A stretch of DNA of 64,000 nucleotides, taken from contig CM041085.1 in assembly GCA_023079485.1 (NCBI GenBank), forward strand, positions 31,543,121 to 31,607,120. The letters run 5' to 3'. This document shows, piece by piece, positions 27,901 through 36,480 of this stretch. Both the position numbers and the translations under genes were made by a program. The notes under the pieces were generated by a model. The model had not been told where the DNA came from. It worked only from the letters and a program-made list of their open reading frames with translations, and did no database searches. The DNA is from Archilochus colubris. Lineage: Eukaryota > Chordata > Aves > Apodiformes > Trochilidae. Positions within the stretch are counted from its first letter, which is position 1. Each line of letters starts with the position of its first letter.

Positions 27901-30900
27901 ATCTTTTCCAAATCCAGAATCCTTCTAGTCCCAGAAATACAGAGCTTTGGTTTTGCTTCTGCTTCTGTGTTGGTTTCATTTAAAGGTACAGATGATAAAG
28001 ACTAAGGCAGACATTGCTGCCAAAATGCTTTTCTTCAAGATCTTATAGTTTCAAGATCTTAGTTAATTTACCTAATCTACAGCTATTTATGACAAATACA
28101 CGAACAACAATTTGTGTGTACTTCCATTACTTTAGGTTGTTTTAGGATGCTTAATAGGGCTCACATCCAGGAAGCAAGAAGTCTGAAGTGAAAGCTCAAT
28201 AGTCCTACCACCTCAGGAGAACCAAGTTCTGATTTGCTTTAGGGATTTCCTTAAAGGTACCCATTCCATAACATACCTAAGTAGTGTTGCTAGAAACCCA
28301 CCTCTCAACAGTCTCCAGTGTGGATTATGGTCCTGAGTTTTAAATAACTCCAGGAAAAAACCAAAACGTTGACATTCTCCAATACATCTGCTTCTAAATT
28401 TATTACAGATTTTTATTAAGTGGAACATTTCGCTGCATGAATTGGTACTGCTTTCCCTGTGGAATTCGATCAGAATTAGACACAGATCTTCCTTCATGGG
28501 TGAAAAAGTAAAGCAGTGAGAAGGTTCATCAGCTCAGAAGTGTATCAAATACTAATCACAGTTAAAGTTATCACTGTCATGGTCATAATATTTGTTTTGC
28601 AGCTAACTTAAATTGCTCGTCCATATCTTCTAAATGCATAAGATTCAAACCCTAGTCAGAAAAAAAGAGAATGTGTGCTAACCTGCCTTTAACTGCTTTT
28701 TAATGTTGTAGCAAGACATATTTTCATCACAATTTAATGTGATATTCACTCTAAATATCACAATCTTACTTTAAAGTAAAAGCATTTTCTCTCTGAATTG
28801 AACAGACTGCAGCTGGCAGAGAAGAGAACCTGTTTATAAATCATCACTCTGTTCGTAACAAGATAAAAAGTAACCTGCCTAAAAATCATGCACTCATCAC
28901 CTGCATTCTCAATTTTGTGATGAAGATTTAAGACAAATAAACCGAGTATGTCAGCAATCTTTGCCAGCCAGACTAGTCTGCTTGATTTGCAAACCAGCAG
29001 CGCCTATACATGGAATGGAGGCATTGCTCTTTCTGCCCTTAATGGATTGAACAAAAATACTAATTGTGACACCACACAGCACAGTTGATTTCACTTATAC
29101 TTCCTGAAATAAAAGTGATGAAAACCAAAAAAAAACACCCCAAAACCCCAGAAGAATGCTATTGTTACAGTCTGATGATTACAGCAGCACCATAAAATGC
29201 ATGATGCTTATACAGGAGGGACTGGTACAAGCTCTCACATCACAGTCTTCTCAGTAACACTCAATGAACTTTCCATTGAAGGACCCTGCAAATTCCTCAT
29301 GTACATAATGCTCATAAAGGGCAGTTATGAGAATCAAACCATTTATTTTTGGCAAGTGCCAGAATTTGGAGCTGTGAAACAGAGGCAGTCTTCCAAAGTA
29401 ACATCTTTACATGCAACATACTGCAAGGAGTGACAATGCACACAGGCAGCCTTCAGCATTGTCTTTAAAAATTAGCTGCCTAAAACATAGAGAAAGATAT
29501 CCTTTAACCACATCACTGGAAGGCAGGAAACTGGAAACAATAAAACTCTGATACTGACTTCATCTCAAAAGAGCTTCCCTTAATCACTGGTGCCACAACC
29601 TCTCTACTGCAAATGTCAAATATTTACCCTTACATGGCTTCTTCCCATGCTGTCAAGGGGTATAACCTCAACAGACTTGCTCACCTTGGGTGAATCTTTC
29701 CATGTCAGAAACCTGCCTCTTTACTGAGCTGTTTTAGGAAATTCCAGCAAAAGCATTATTCCCCCAGGCCTTTTTGAAAAAGAACACCTTTTTTTCCTTT
29801 GCTTACGTTGAAAAATTTTGGTGACCTTTCCCCAGAGAAGACAAGCACCTCCAGGCTAACTAGAAGGGATATGAACCCTACCAATACATCTCAAGAATTG
29901 GCAGTAGCAAACGAAAGCATGGAGACTGTTTCCAAGAGTATGCCTTTTGTTGTCTTTGTCCAAATCTGCCCATTTTTCACCATTTGGGGGAAGATGAGTG
30001 TGGAAGGCAGGAAAGAAGATGAAACACTTCAAATGCACATATCCCCAGTAGGAATATTTAGCAATGGTTCATCGCATATTTCAGCTCAGGCTTCACAAGG
30101 TCTTAACCCACAACTGCTATTTTCAGATGCTGACAGTCACATCTGGATCAAATCTGCTCCTCTAAAGCAAGAGCAGTGGAAAGATTGGTCCTGTGTCTTC
30201 AGTGAACTTCTGGAAACCTTACACAATGTCGAGAAGAGTCCTGTGCAGTTTCAGGTCAGAGGAATCCTACAGAAAGATGAGAAGGAGAAAACAGGAACAA
30301 AGCTTCATGGACACCAGGAGCTGGAGACTCAATGTTCCAGAACTTAAGAAGGTGGAAAACTTAGGACTGGTGATGAAAACTATGAAAAACAAAGACTGAA
30401 CAAAAAGCTGAAGTACAGAGTAAGAACTAATACAGACCTGGCAGAAAGATTGTGACAAGTTATTTAAGTGACTTCAGACCTGCCAAAATAACTACAGAGA
30501 GACATATCAATTCAGAAGACATTACAATCATGGGAAAGAGAAAAACTAAAAAGTGATAAAGAGGAAATAAGACAACATGGACTGACAGGGGATGAGGATG
30601 AGATTTGTTGAGAGAATTAATAAGGATAAGGATAGATGGGTGGGGAGGCTGTAGGCAGAAGACTGTACAGAGGGGAATGAGACTTCCTAAGTAAAAAGGG
30701 CTGAATGAGGAGTCTTAAAAAATGAAAAAAGGGGTGAGGGACAAAAAATTTGGAGGGGAGATAGGAGAGAGACTTCAACTAGCCCAGAAGGAATGGTTTG
30801 AAAATTGTCACATTTGGAATGAAAGAGTAGAGGAAGTTATTCACACAGAAGAAGTCTCCCAGATTACAGATGGAGTTCAAGATTCTTTAAGATCAATCTC

Positions 30901-33900
30901 TGCTTGAATAAAGTATTTGTGAAACGTCCTGAAAATGCATTCTTCACTCCCCTACAGTTACTGTAGGAAGTAACTTTTTACTCGCATTATTTTACTGATA
31001 GGAGTTCTTATGTCAAATGGCTGACGTTCATGCAGTGGGGATCTAGATGTTCTCAATGTATTGATATCATTGTGACAGTGCATTTATTGTAACATGACAG
31101 ATGCAGGCACTAGGACAGTTCATTTGCATTACTCTCTCATGTTGCAAAGGTAAAACACAAATATGCATATCTCATTTTCCAGTTACCGACATCTGTATGT
31201 ATTATTAATATGGGCTTCTGACTCCTGTGAACCACAAAAGCAAAATGTGTTTTTAAAAGAAACTCAGGGACAGCATCTTACTCAAGAAATATTACCCCAG
31301 TATGCTACTCTAATTGAAGTTTATGCCTGTTCTAACTAAATTACTACTTGAAAAAGCTGGGCTGGCTCCTGAAGAAGAGAAGGTCAGCAGATTCTGCCCC
31401 AGCCAGCATACCTGTCAGCATGACAAGCAGGAAGCAGAGGTATCAGATTTCTCATCACAAACTTGCCCTGAACACTTCAAGCTGCACTAATAAAAAAAAA
31501 TAATTATACTTAACTGATCATCTGATAAAACATATCAAACAATGGAAAAGTTTGCTCTTTGTTACAGTGCAAAATGTCTGGATTTGACTAGAAAAGCAGT
31601 TGGTTTTAAAGCATACCCTGGGACAAAGGGAGCCAAATAGTGCTCACATGGCTTCCTTTCACTCATCTTAAATCCATTAAATACTTCTTATCAGCAATTT
31701 AAAAGAAAGCTGGAGAATCTCAGAAGGTCTACTTTACCTGGTAAAGACCATATTAGCCACATCCTGTGAAGTCAACTTCGACAACTGTCTAGCACCCTGG
31801 CATTAGGAACAAAGATTACTCAGACAGTCAAAAGCCAATAGAAGTAATGCTTTTTAAGCTTATTTTTATTTATTTACTTATTAATGACCTAACAGCATTA
31901 GGTCACAAAAGCATCAGAAAGAGCAAAATTGTGTTTTCCTCCATTCACTCTAGTGTTCTATGTCAAGCATTATAACTACATTTTCTAAAGATAATATAGG
32001 CTGAAAGGACACTTCCCAAAATACTATGCTAGGCTAATTCTTAGTGAGCTAACTTTGGATAAGATGATTAGCACCAGGATACTTCATGCAATTTAACAAC
32101 ACATGCATTAGTGGGTTGTTTGTGTGCAGCTGTGTATGTTCTTTACATGTGTCTACAATTCATCTTGGAATCCAGTTTCAGGCACATGAAGGACAAAAAG
32201 GTAATCAAGAACAGTTAGTGTGCATTCATAAAGTGGAAGTTGACTTCTCATTTCTATGATTAAATAATTGGCTCAGTATAAGAGGAGAGCAGTGAGCATT
32301 TTCTACCTTGACTTCTGACACTGTATCCCATAAGATCCTCATAGAAAGCTGATGAAGGATGGGTTGGATAAGGAGACAGTGAGGCTAATTGAAAACTGGC
32401 TGAATGGATGGGCCCTAAGGGTGATCAAAGAGGGAGGACGGTAGCTAGTGGCATATTTCAAGGGTTAATGCTGGGTCCCATCCTTTTTAAGATATTTTTT
32501 AATTATCTCAGTAATGGGAAAGAGTGTGGATGCATTAAAAACAAAACAAGCCCAACAAAGTCCCACCAGATCTTCCTCCCCTCCCCCCCCAAAAAAATTA
32601 TTAAAATTACCTTCAAAACCCCCAAAAGCTTTATTCTGTCCCACATGCAAACATGCTTAGCATTACACCAAAAATTTAGAGAGTGGATTCACAGATCTAA
32701 GTTTTGACACCCTTCCAGCTCCAGCTCTAGAACCTGTTTCAAAGTGTAAACAACAGTAAGAACACAGTCTTTTAAAGTGTACCAGGGTTTGAAAAGCAAT
32801 CGATTAAATCTCTAGCTAACTAAATCCACTACGGGTAGTTCTCAGCTGGGGGCAGAGGGCAACTAAAATAGTACCTCTTCATTTCTCCCATTTTATTCTT
32901 ATGCCCTTCCCAGTCTGACATCTCTTCAGCTCTTAGCTCTTTGTACCTGGGTTGCCCTGCCTCTTTTCCTCCCTCCCTTCCCCTGCCAAAAAACTGCTCC
33001 ACCCCAAAATAAAAAAAAAAAACCCTTCTTACTATTTTTAGTTTGTCTATATAAGCTGTTGTATTGCAGTCAGCTGCAAAACTCACTAGAGAGCTCCGGT
33101 TCCAACCGGAGTTTCATACTCCTTTCAACTCTCTGCTTCCTGGGTTTTCTCTCATTTCCTCATATTGTTTTACCTTTAACAATCTTCTCTCTCCACTTAG
33201 CCCTGGTCATTTGCTTATGCCTTCCTCCACCAGCTCCCACCCTCTGTGTATCTCTTCAGTTCCCAACTTGAGCAGCAGTTGTCCTTTGACCCTTCCCCAG
33301 CTTCCCTTTTCCCATTTCTCATCCTATTTCCTAACCAGCTGCCAATTTTTTATCCATGTTTATCTGGAAAATAAGACAGATCAAGCTGCTTCCCCTTCAT
33401 CTCACCGTGGCTCAGCACCAGTCAGCTGGCTGCCACGCTAATGACCTCAAATTATAGAGGCTGAGATAATCAAACCCTGTAAGGCTGTGACACTCCTGCA
33501 GATGTCTGTGGAGCCTCCTTATTCTTCTCACAGCCACCACCCATGGTTAGGTAAATGACTTCAGCATTGCTAAGGCAACTTATGGAGAAAAGAATCCCAA
33601 GAAGCATATGAAAGGATCTCTTCTGTAACATCCTTCTTGGCACATGCTTCCATGCAGCACTACATACTGGGGGAAGAGTGGCCCAGCAGAGAGGGTCCTG
33701 GGAGTAGTGGTTGACAACGGGCTGAACATGAGCCAGCAGTGTGCCCAGGTAGCCCAGAGCACCAATGGCATCCTGGCCACCAGGAGTAGGGATGCAATTC
33801 TCCCCTTGTTCTCAGCACTGGTGAGGCCTCACCTCGGGTACTGTGGACAGTTCTGGGCTCCTCACTTCAAGAAGGACATTGAGGTGCTGGAGTGGGTCCA

Positions 33901-35767
33901 GAGGAGGGCAACAAGGCTACTGAAGGAACTCAGGAAAGTCTTTATAAGGAGAGGATAAGGGAGCTGGGGTTGTTTAGCCCAGAAAAGAGAAGACTCAGAG
34001 GTCATCATATCACTCTCTACAACTACCTGAAGGGAGGTTGTAGTCAGGTGGGAGTCAGGCTCTTCTCCCAAGCAACCAGTGACAGGACAATAGGGCATGG
34101 CCTGCACCAGGAGAGGATTAGGCTGGATATCAGAAAGCATCTCCTGGCTTGCTTCTGTAGCTTATGACAACCATATACACTCCAGAAAGAAACTTAAGGA
34201 AGAGGAAAATGTAGAGAAACAGCAGCAACTACAAAAACCAATGGAGTCTTGCAGAACAATTCCTCTTTGTGAGAATTCTGGGAAGGGGGGAAGGCTGTTT
34301 AATCATGATGCACATTTGTGTTGTCAAAGCCTTAGCATTGCTTTCCCTGCTCATTGCTTGGGAGATGGACCAAGTGGCCTGGAACTCTAAGTAGGAAGAG
34401 TGTCCCCAGCTGACTGGTATATCCTTGTGCAGATAATGTCATACACCTACCTAAAACTATATATTCTATAAACAGAGCATTCAACATGCATCTCCCAATA
34501 AACATTCCTTTATGGGTAATCACACACAGGTTAAGTCTGTAGACTTCAAACAACATCCAAGTGACTTAACCAGCCTCTTCAAAAACACAAAAGAACATGA
34601 CTCTGATGGCACGGTTACAAGTACATGAAGTGAGTGAACAACTCACAAAAGGACTCATCCAGATTTTTTCCAGTACCAGAAAAGGAAAACCCAAAAATAC
34701 TTTTCACCTGTAATGATGAGGATTTGACAAAATCTTACAAAATGAGTGTAGCATTTATTAGCACCACTCATTCAGAATTAGTACTAAAGAAAACATAATT
34801 CCTTCATGTTACAGTCAAACGACAGGGTTTTCCAGCAAAAACACATGCCATCTTCAATACTAGAGGCCAAGGACACAAAGTGAATAGATTGCAGCTATAA
34901 GCTGCATGGAAAGATGAGAGAAAAAGGCAGAAAAGAACACAAGACGAGGATCAGGTGAGGGGGAAAATAATCAATACGTGAGACCCCCTCAGATAAAGCA
35001 TATAAAGGGGCAGACAAGCTTTCTGCTTCATGTTATATGTTCTAGGAAACAGCACTGTACTTCCTGTTTATGAACATTACTGCAAAGTGTTTACCACTCT
35101 TTGTTGACTACCACTGTCAACTATAGAATGCTTTTCTCTGTTATTTCTCATGAACACATAGTAACAGCTTAGATTTATCCTGTCGAATAAAAACTAGAAA
35201 CACATGAGAACAATGATGTTACACTAATTTATGAAGACCAGCACATGCCAATTCCATTGTCAGGTCCATCTGTCCTACTGTGAAATCAAACAATGCAAAA
35301 AAATAGCATTATGGAACAATTAACACCATCCTAACCAAGACTCCTACCTTCACAATGCTTTTCAGATCCTGCACATACATCCTCTCTGTCTCCAGAATCT
35401 CTTGGACAACTCTGTCTACGTAGAGGAGCTTGGGACTGGTGGGCTCTGTGACCAGGGACATCGCACAGTTTTTGCTCACTCCTTTTGGTTCTGCTTTCCT
35501 TGGAATGCTTGGCCTTTTTTCAAGGCTTTCCTCAGGATCCTCTTGCTCCATAGGGGAGTTTTTGCATGGTGTGTTGCTTGAAAATCGTCTGGCTGGAACC
35601 AGTTCTAGCTTGATGGCACCCGATTCTTTATCCTGGTTAAACAAGCCCAAGTGGCTGTTTGAAACTAAGGTCATTCTGCTTCCAAAGGAGCAGTGGCTGT
35701 CCCTAGAGGAAGCAGAGGAAGAAGTGGAGCTAAAGCTGACAGGACGGTCACTGTCTGACAGGTCCAT
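826..35767 (-). CDS. PLEKHG1: PLEKHG1, N-terminal 429 codons (nine exons; C-terminus outside window)
   Basis: PLEKHG1 is a Dbl-family exchange factor that loads GTP onto Rho-family GTPases (Cdc42/Rac type in published work) at the cytoplasmic actin/membrane interface. Nine exons join in phase to give 1287 nt. Seen in the translation: a Ser-rich N-terminus (residues 1-35), a variable linker to about residue 112, a DH domain (about 115-305) with the ETER motif at 126-129 and the conserved helix [15 protein letters not shown] at 248-262, then a PH domain (about 322-425) with the expected Trp at 410 in its last helix. From memory the order and wording match human PLEKHG1 closely, and are less like PLEKHG2/3. 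Human PLEKHG1 is about 1385 residues, so about 950 C-terminal residues should lie to the left of base 1. The ATG at 35767 has a strong Kozak context (A at -3, G at +4). No frameshift or premature stop was found. Confidence 0.96.
1028..1123 (-). CDS. PLEKHG1: PLEKHG1 exon, codons 369-400 (PH domain)
   Basis: Acceptor CTTTGTTACAG|TGTGGG and donor GTCCAG|GTATGAC, 96 nt, phase 0 at both ends. It encodes [20 protein letters not shown] and [12 protein letters not shown], the middle PH strands. Only an 88-nt intron separates it from the preceding exon. Confidence 0.97.
1212..1394 (-). CDS. PLEKHG1: PLEKHG1 exon, codons 308-368 (start of PH)
   Basis: Acceptor TCTGTTGCAG|GAGATA and donor ATACTG|GTATGTT, 183 nt, phase 0 at both ends. 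It encodes [40 protein letters not shown] and [21 protein letters not shown], i.e. PH strands beta1 to beta3. Reading through the donor meets an in-frame stop within the next intron. Confidence 0.98.
1395..3714 (-). other. PLEKHG1 intron (2.3 kb)
   Basis: AT-rich intronic sequence between phase-0 exons. It contains short A-rich runs but no repeat family or gene that I recognise. The minus-strand ORFs at 1467-1778 and 2496-2762 show no known motif. Confidence 0.85.
3715..3846 (-). CDS. PLEKHG1: PLEKHG1 exon, codons 264-307 (end of DH)
   Basis: Acceptor CTGTCTTAG|GAAATA and donor CTCCAA|GTGAGTA, 132 nt, phase 0 at both ends. It encodes [19 protein letters not shown] followed by [20 protein letters not shown] and AIRLQ, the last DH helix and DH-PH linker helix. 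The plus-strand ORFs over this interval are antisense shadows. Confidence 0.97.
3847..4852 (-). other. PLEKHG1 intron (1.0 kb)
   Basis: Intronic sequence between the core-DH exon and the DH-end exon. Nothing beyond a G-rich patch next to the acceptor and a short T-run near 4590 was noticed. Confidence 0.85.
4853..5003 (-). CDS. PLEKHG1: PLEKHG1 exon, codons 213-263 (DH core)
   Basis: Acceptor GATGTTTCCAG|GTCGGT and donor TTGCAC|GTGAGCA, 151 nt. The first base completes Arg213. It encodes [34 protein letters not shown] and then [16 protein letters not shown]. That last stretch is the long GTPase-binding DH helix (conserved region 3) and is the strongest single domain signature in the window. 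Confidence 0.98.
5004..6241 (-). other. PLEKHG1 intron (1.2 kb), mostly CR1
   Basis: More than half of this intron is the CR1 fragment at 5422-6160. The remaining flanks are T/G-rich (5130-5190) or A-rich (5345-5375) simple sequence. Confidence 0.85.
5422..6160 (-). mobile_element. CR1 LINE fragment, 5'-truncated, 3' end at 5422
   Basis: Read on the plus strand it opens with the antisense CR1 tail (TCATAGCATCGTAGTATGGCT), then the typical antisense blocks AGATCATCTATTTCCATCCC and TGCATGGGCAGGGACACCTC. These are followed by a CR1 3'-region segment ending near GTTGAACTTCATGCAGTTTG. The 8-bp tail units are mutated and the ORF2 remnant is full of stops, so this is an older copy. It lies in the same orientation as PLEKHG1. 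It has no conserved coding role. Confidence 0.92.
6242..6288 (-). CDS. PLEKHG1: PLEKHG1 exon, codons 198-213 (DH domain)
   Basis: A 47-nt micro-exon with acceptor CCCTGTGCAG|AGTGAA and donor CCAAG|GTAGGA. It enters at phase 0 and leaves after two bases of an Arg codon. It encodes [15 protein letters not shown], the highly conserved Tyr-rich DH motif (mammalian form [11 protein letters not shown] as I recall it). Confidence 0.96.
8231..8320. repeat. AT-rich / (TA)n-(CA)n microsatellite with duplicated 20-mer
   Basis: The stretch is nearly all A/T and grades into a short CACACA run at 8307-8313. The 20-mer TATAATGTATACAATTTATA occurs twice, at 8248-8267 and 8279-8298, offset by 31 bp. The sequence between the copies is itself palindromic (TTATAATTATTATAATTATAA type). 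Confidence 0.85.
12070..12098. repeat. Perfect 11-bp inverted repeat (hairpin)
   Basis: ACTGGACCACC, a 7-nt spacer ATGAGAG, then GGTGGTCCAGT, the exact reverse complement of the first arm. The stem is GC-rich compared with its surroundings. Pairing does not extend past the arms. Confidence 0.85.
13139..13208 (-). CDS. PLEKHG1: PLEKHG1 exon, codons 174-197 (DH domain)
   Basis: Acceptor CTTTGTTTTAG|TGAACT and donor TCCAAG|GTAAGTG. It is 70 nt. Its first base completes the Ser codon opened by the previous exon, and it ends in phase 0. It encodes [19 protein letters not shown] and then FVSK, the DH segment that precedes conserved region 2. Confidence 0.96.
14141..14160. repeat. Poly-T tract (T20)
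   Basis: Twenty consecutive T on the plus strand, which is poly-A in the sense of PLEKHG1. No target-site duplication or upstream retrogene sequence is visible. Confidence 0.9.
17135..17154. repeat. Poly-T tract (T20)
   Basis: Twenty consecutive T followed by AAAAA. It is a simple homopolymer with no associated retroelement body. Confidence 0.9.
18473..18573 (-). CDS. PLEKHG1: PLEKHG1 exon, codons 141-174 (DH domain)
   Basis: Acceptor CTCTTGTAG|GATTAC and donor AACAG|GTAAAT. The exon is 101 nt, in at phase 0 and out after two bases of a Ser codon. It encodes [15 protein letters not shown] followed by [18 protein letters not shown], part of the first DH helices. It is isolated between introns of 16.8 and 5.3 kb and too short to show as a long ORF. 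It was found by looking for the segment missing between the flanking exons. Confidence 0.96.
19031..19052. repeat. T-rich tract
   Basis: A run of T interrupted once by C within the large intron. Simple sequence only. Confidence 0.8.
21085..21110. repeat. (TTTTA)n microsatellite
   Basis: About five tandem units of TTTTA/TTTA. It is preceded by a short TTTTG run at 21069-21082. Confidence 0.85.
31885..31905. repeat. 8-bp inverted repeat carrying two AGGTCA half-sites
   Basis: TGACCTAA, spacer CAGCA, TTAGGTCA. The arms are perfect complements. Each contains the nuclear-receptor half-site AGGTCA, arranged as an everted repeat with a 9-nt gap between hexamers. Confidence 0.7.
32290..32530 (+). 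mobile_element. CR1-like LINE fragment, reverse-transcriptase region
   Basis: The plus-strand translation, with stops and a frameshift, gives [20 protein letters not shown] followed by [11 protein letters not shown]. In another frame it gives [18 protein letters not shown]. This is the pattern of a CR1 reverse transcriptase between the palm motifs and the LGPxLFNIFINDL motif. The copy is decayed and non-functional. It is antisense to PLEKHG1. Confidence 0.8.
33640..34146 (+). mobile_element. CR1 LINE fragment, C-terminal ORF2 region
   Basis: The plus-strand frames read [40 protein letters not shown] and [16 protein letters not shown], then [20 protein letters not shown]. This is the CR1 segment downstream of the reverse transcriptase. 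The frame is broken by an indel near 33930. The copy ends around RLDIRKH, before the 3' tail. It may be the continuation of the fragment at 32290-32530 (see findings). Confidence 0.92.
35348..35767 (-). CDS. PLEKHG1: PLEKHG1 first coding exon, codons 1-140
   Basis: The exon starts at the ATG (context ACCATGG) and encodes [10 protein letters not shown], a Ser-rich stretch with [13 protein letters not shown], a conserved [15 protein letters not shown] block and an acidic/basic variable linker. It then enters the DH domain with [16 protein letters not shown] and [10 protein letters not shown]. The donor is AAG|GTAGGAG, phase 0. The last codon is Lys, where I recall Glu in the mammalian protein. 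A run of nine A lies just 5' of the ATG. The frame stays open upstream of the ATG (see findings). Confidence 0.97.
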
Positions 35768-35886
35768 GGTTTTTTTTTCACAGTAGCAGAAAGGTCTGGT
35801 CTCCTTGTGCAAATCTTCCCCTTTTGCCTTGGAGTCCAGTGTGTCCCTCACGGCTGGTAAAACATCAAGAGGTAAGTGGAAGTCAT
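35768..35886 (-). other. PLEKHG1: 5' untranslated part of the start-codon exon
   Basis: A pyrimidine-rich tract ending in TTTTTTAG (AG at 35888-35887) gives an acceptor, so the exon begins at 35886 and carries 119 nt before the ATG. The first three exon bases are ATG and open a 12-codon uORF that stops at 35848. The main frame is also open across this whole piece. The upstream untranslated exon or exons that splice to it were not identified. Confidence 0.8.
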
Positions 35887-36460
35887 CTAAAAAATAAACA
35901 GAAGAAATAGGTTCAGTGTTGCTGCTCCATATAACACAAAATCTGACAACAGATTCTTTCACAGGTTTTTGCATACAAAACAGCCACAACTTTTAGTTAA
36001 AAAGCAACCAGAGCAGCACGATTTGGGGGTCACTGCGGCTCTAATGCTTTGCATGTGGGGGGGGTCCCCCAGTGGGGCTGCTACACAGGCACCAGGTCTC
36101 TTGCTCACATCCATGTCCCTAGCATGTCCTTGTGCCACTGTGCTGGGCTTGATTATAACATTTGCAGTGCCCAGGGCTCACCAACAGGAGAGAAATGACA
36201 CTCAAAGATTTTCCCTAAGGTTAAAAATAATGCTGTTGGGAGCAGCTCCTGCTATGTCCAAGCTGAGCACTAACCCTGGTCTGGAGTCTTTGGAAAACTC
36301 AGGGATCACACAGTGATACCAGACAGTACCTTTCATTTTGAATACTGTAAGGTCAACAGTCAAACAAAAACTGAAGGCAGTTATCAATTACCAGCTCGGT
36401 GGCTTGTACAAAGACACGAAAATTGGAATCATTTCCCAATGAAAATAATGTAAGCTTCTG

Positions 36461-36480
36461 AAAACAAAACAAAACAAAAA
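36461..36480. repeat. (AAAAC)n microsatellite
   Basis: Four tandem units of AAAAC or close variants. Confidence 0.85.

Larger units (their letters stand above)
18574..35347 (-). other. PLEKHG1 intron (16.8 kb)
   Basis: The longest complete intron here. It is mostly unique AT-rich sequence, with a (TTTTA)n run at 21085-21110, a purine-rich plus strand at about 30220-30900 that overlaps a 182-codon ORF of chance-like length, an inverted repeat at 31885-31905, and CR1 pieces at 32290-32530 and 33640-34146. No coding exon was found between codons 140 and 141, and the phase match requires none. Confidence 0.85.

Noticed and set aside
29799..30347. 182-codon plus-strand ORF as a protein-coding gene
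   Set aside because: No recognisable domain, no splice or promoter context, and the length is about what chance gives for the best ORF in a window of this size. It is kept only as a finding about strand composition.
35430..35786. 118-codon plus-strand ORF opposite the first coding exon
   Set aside because: Antisense shadow of the PLEKHG1 exon.
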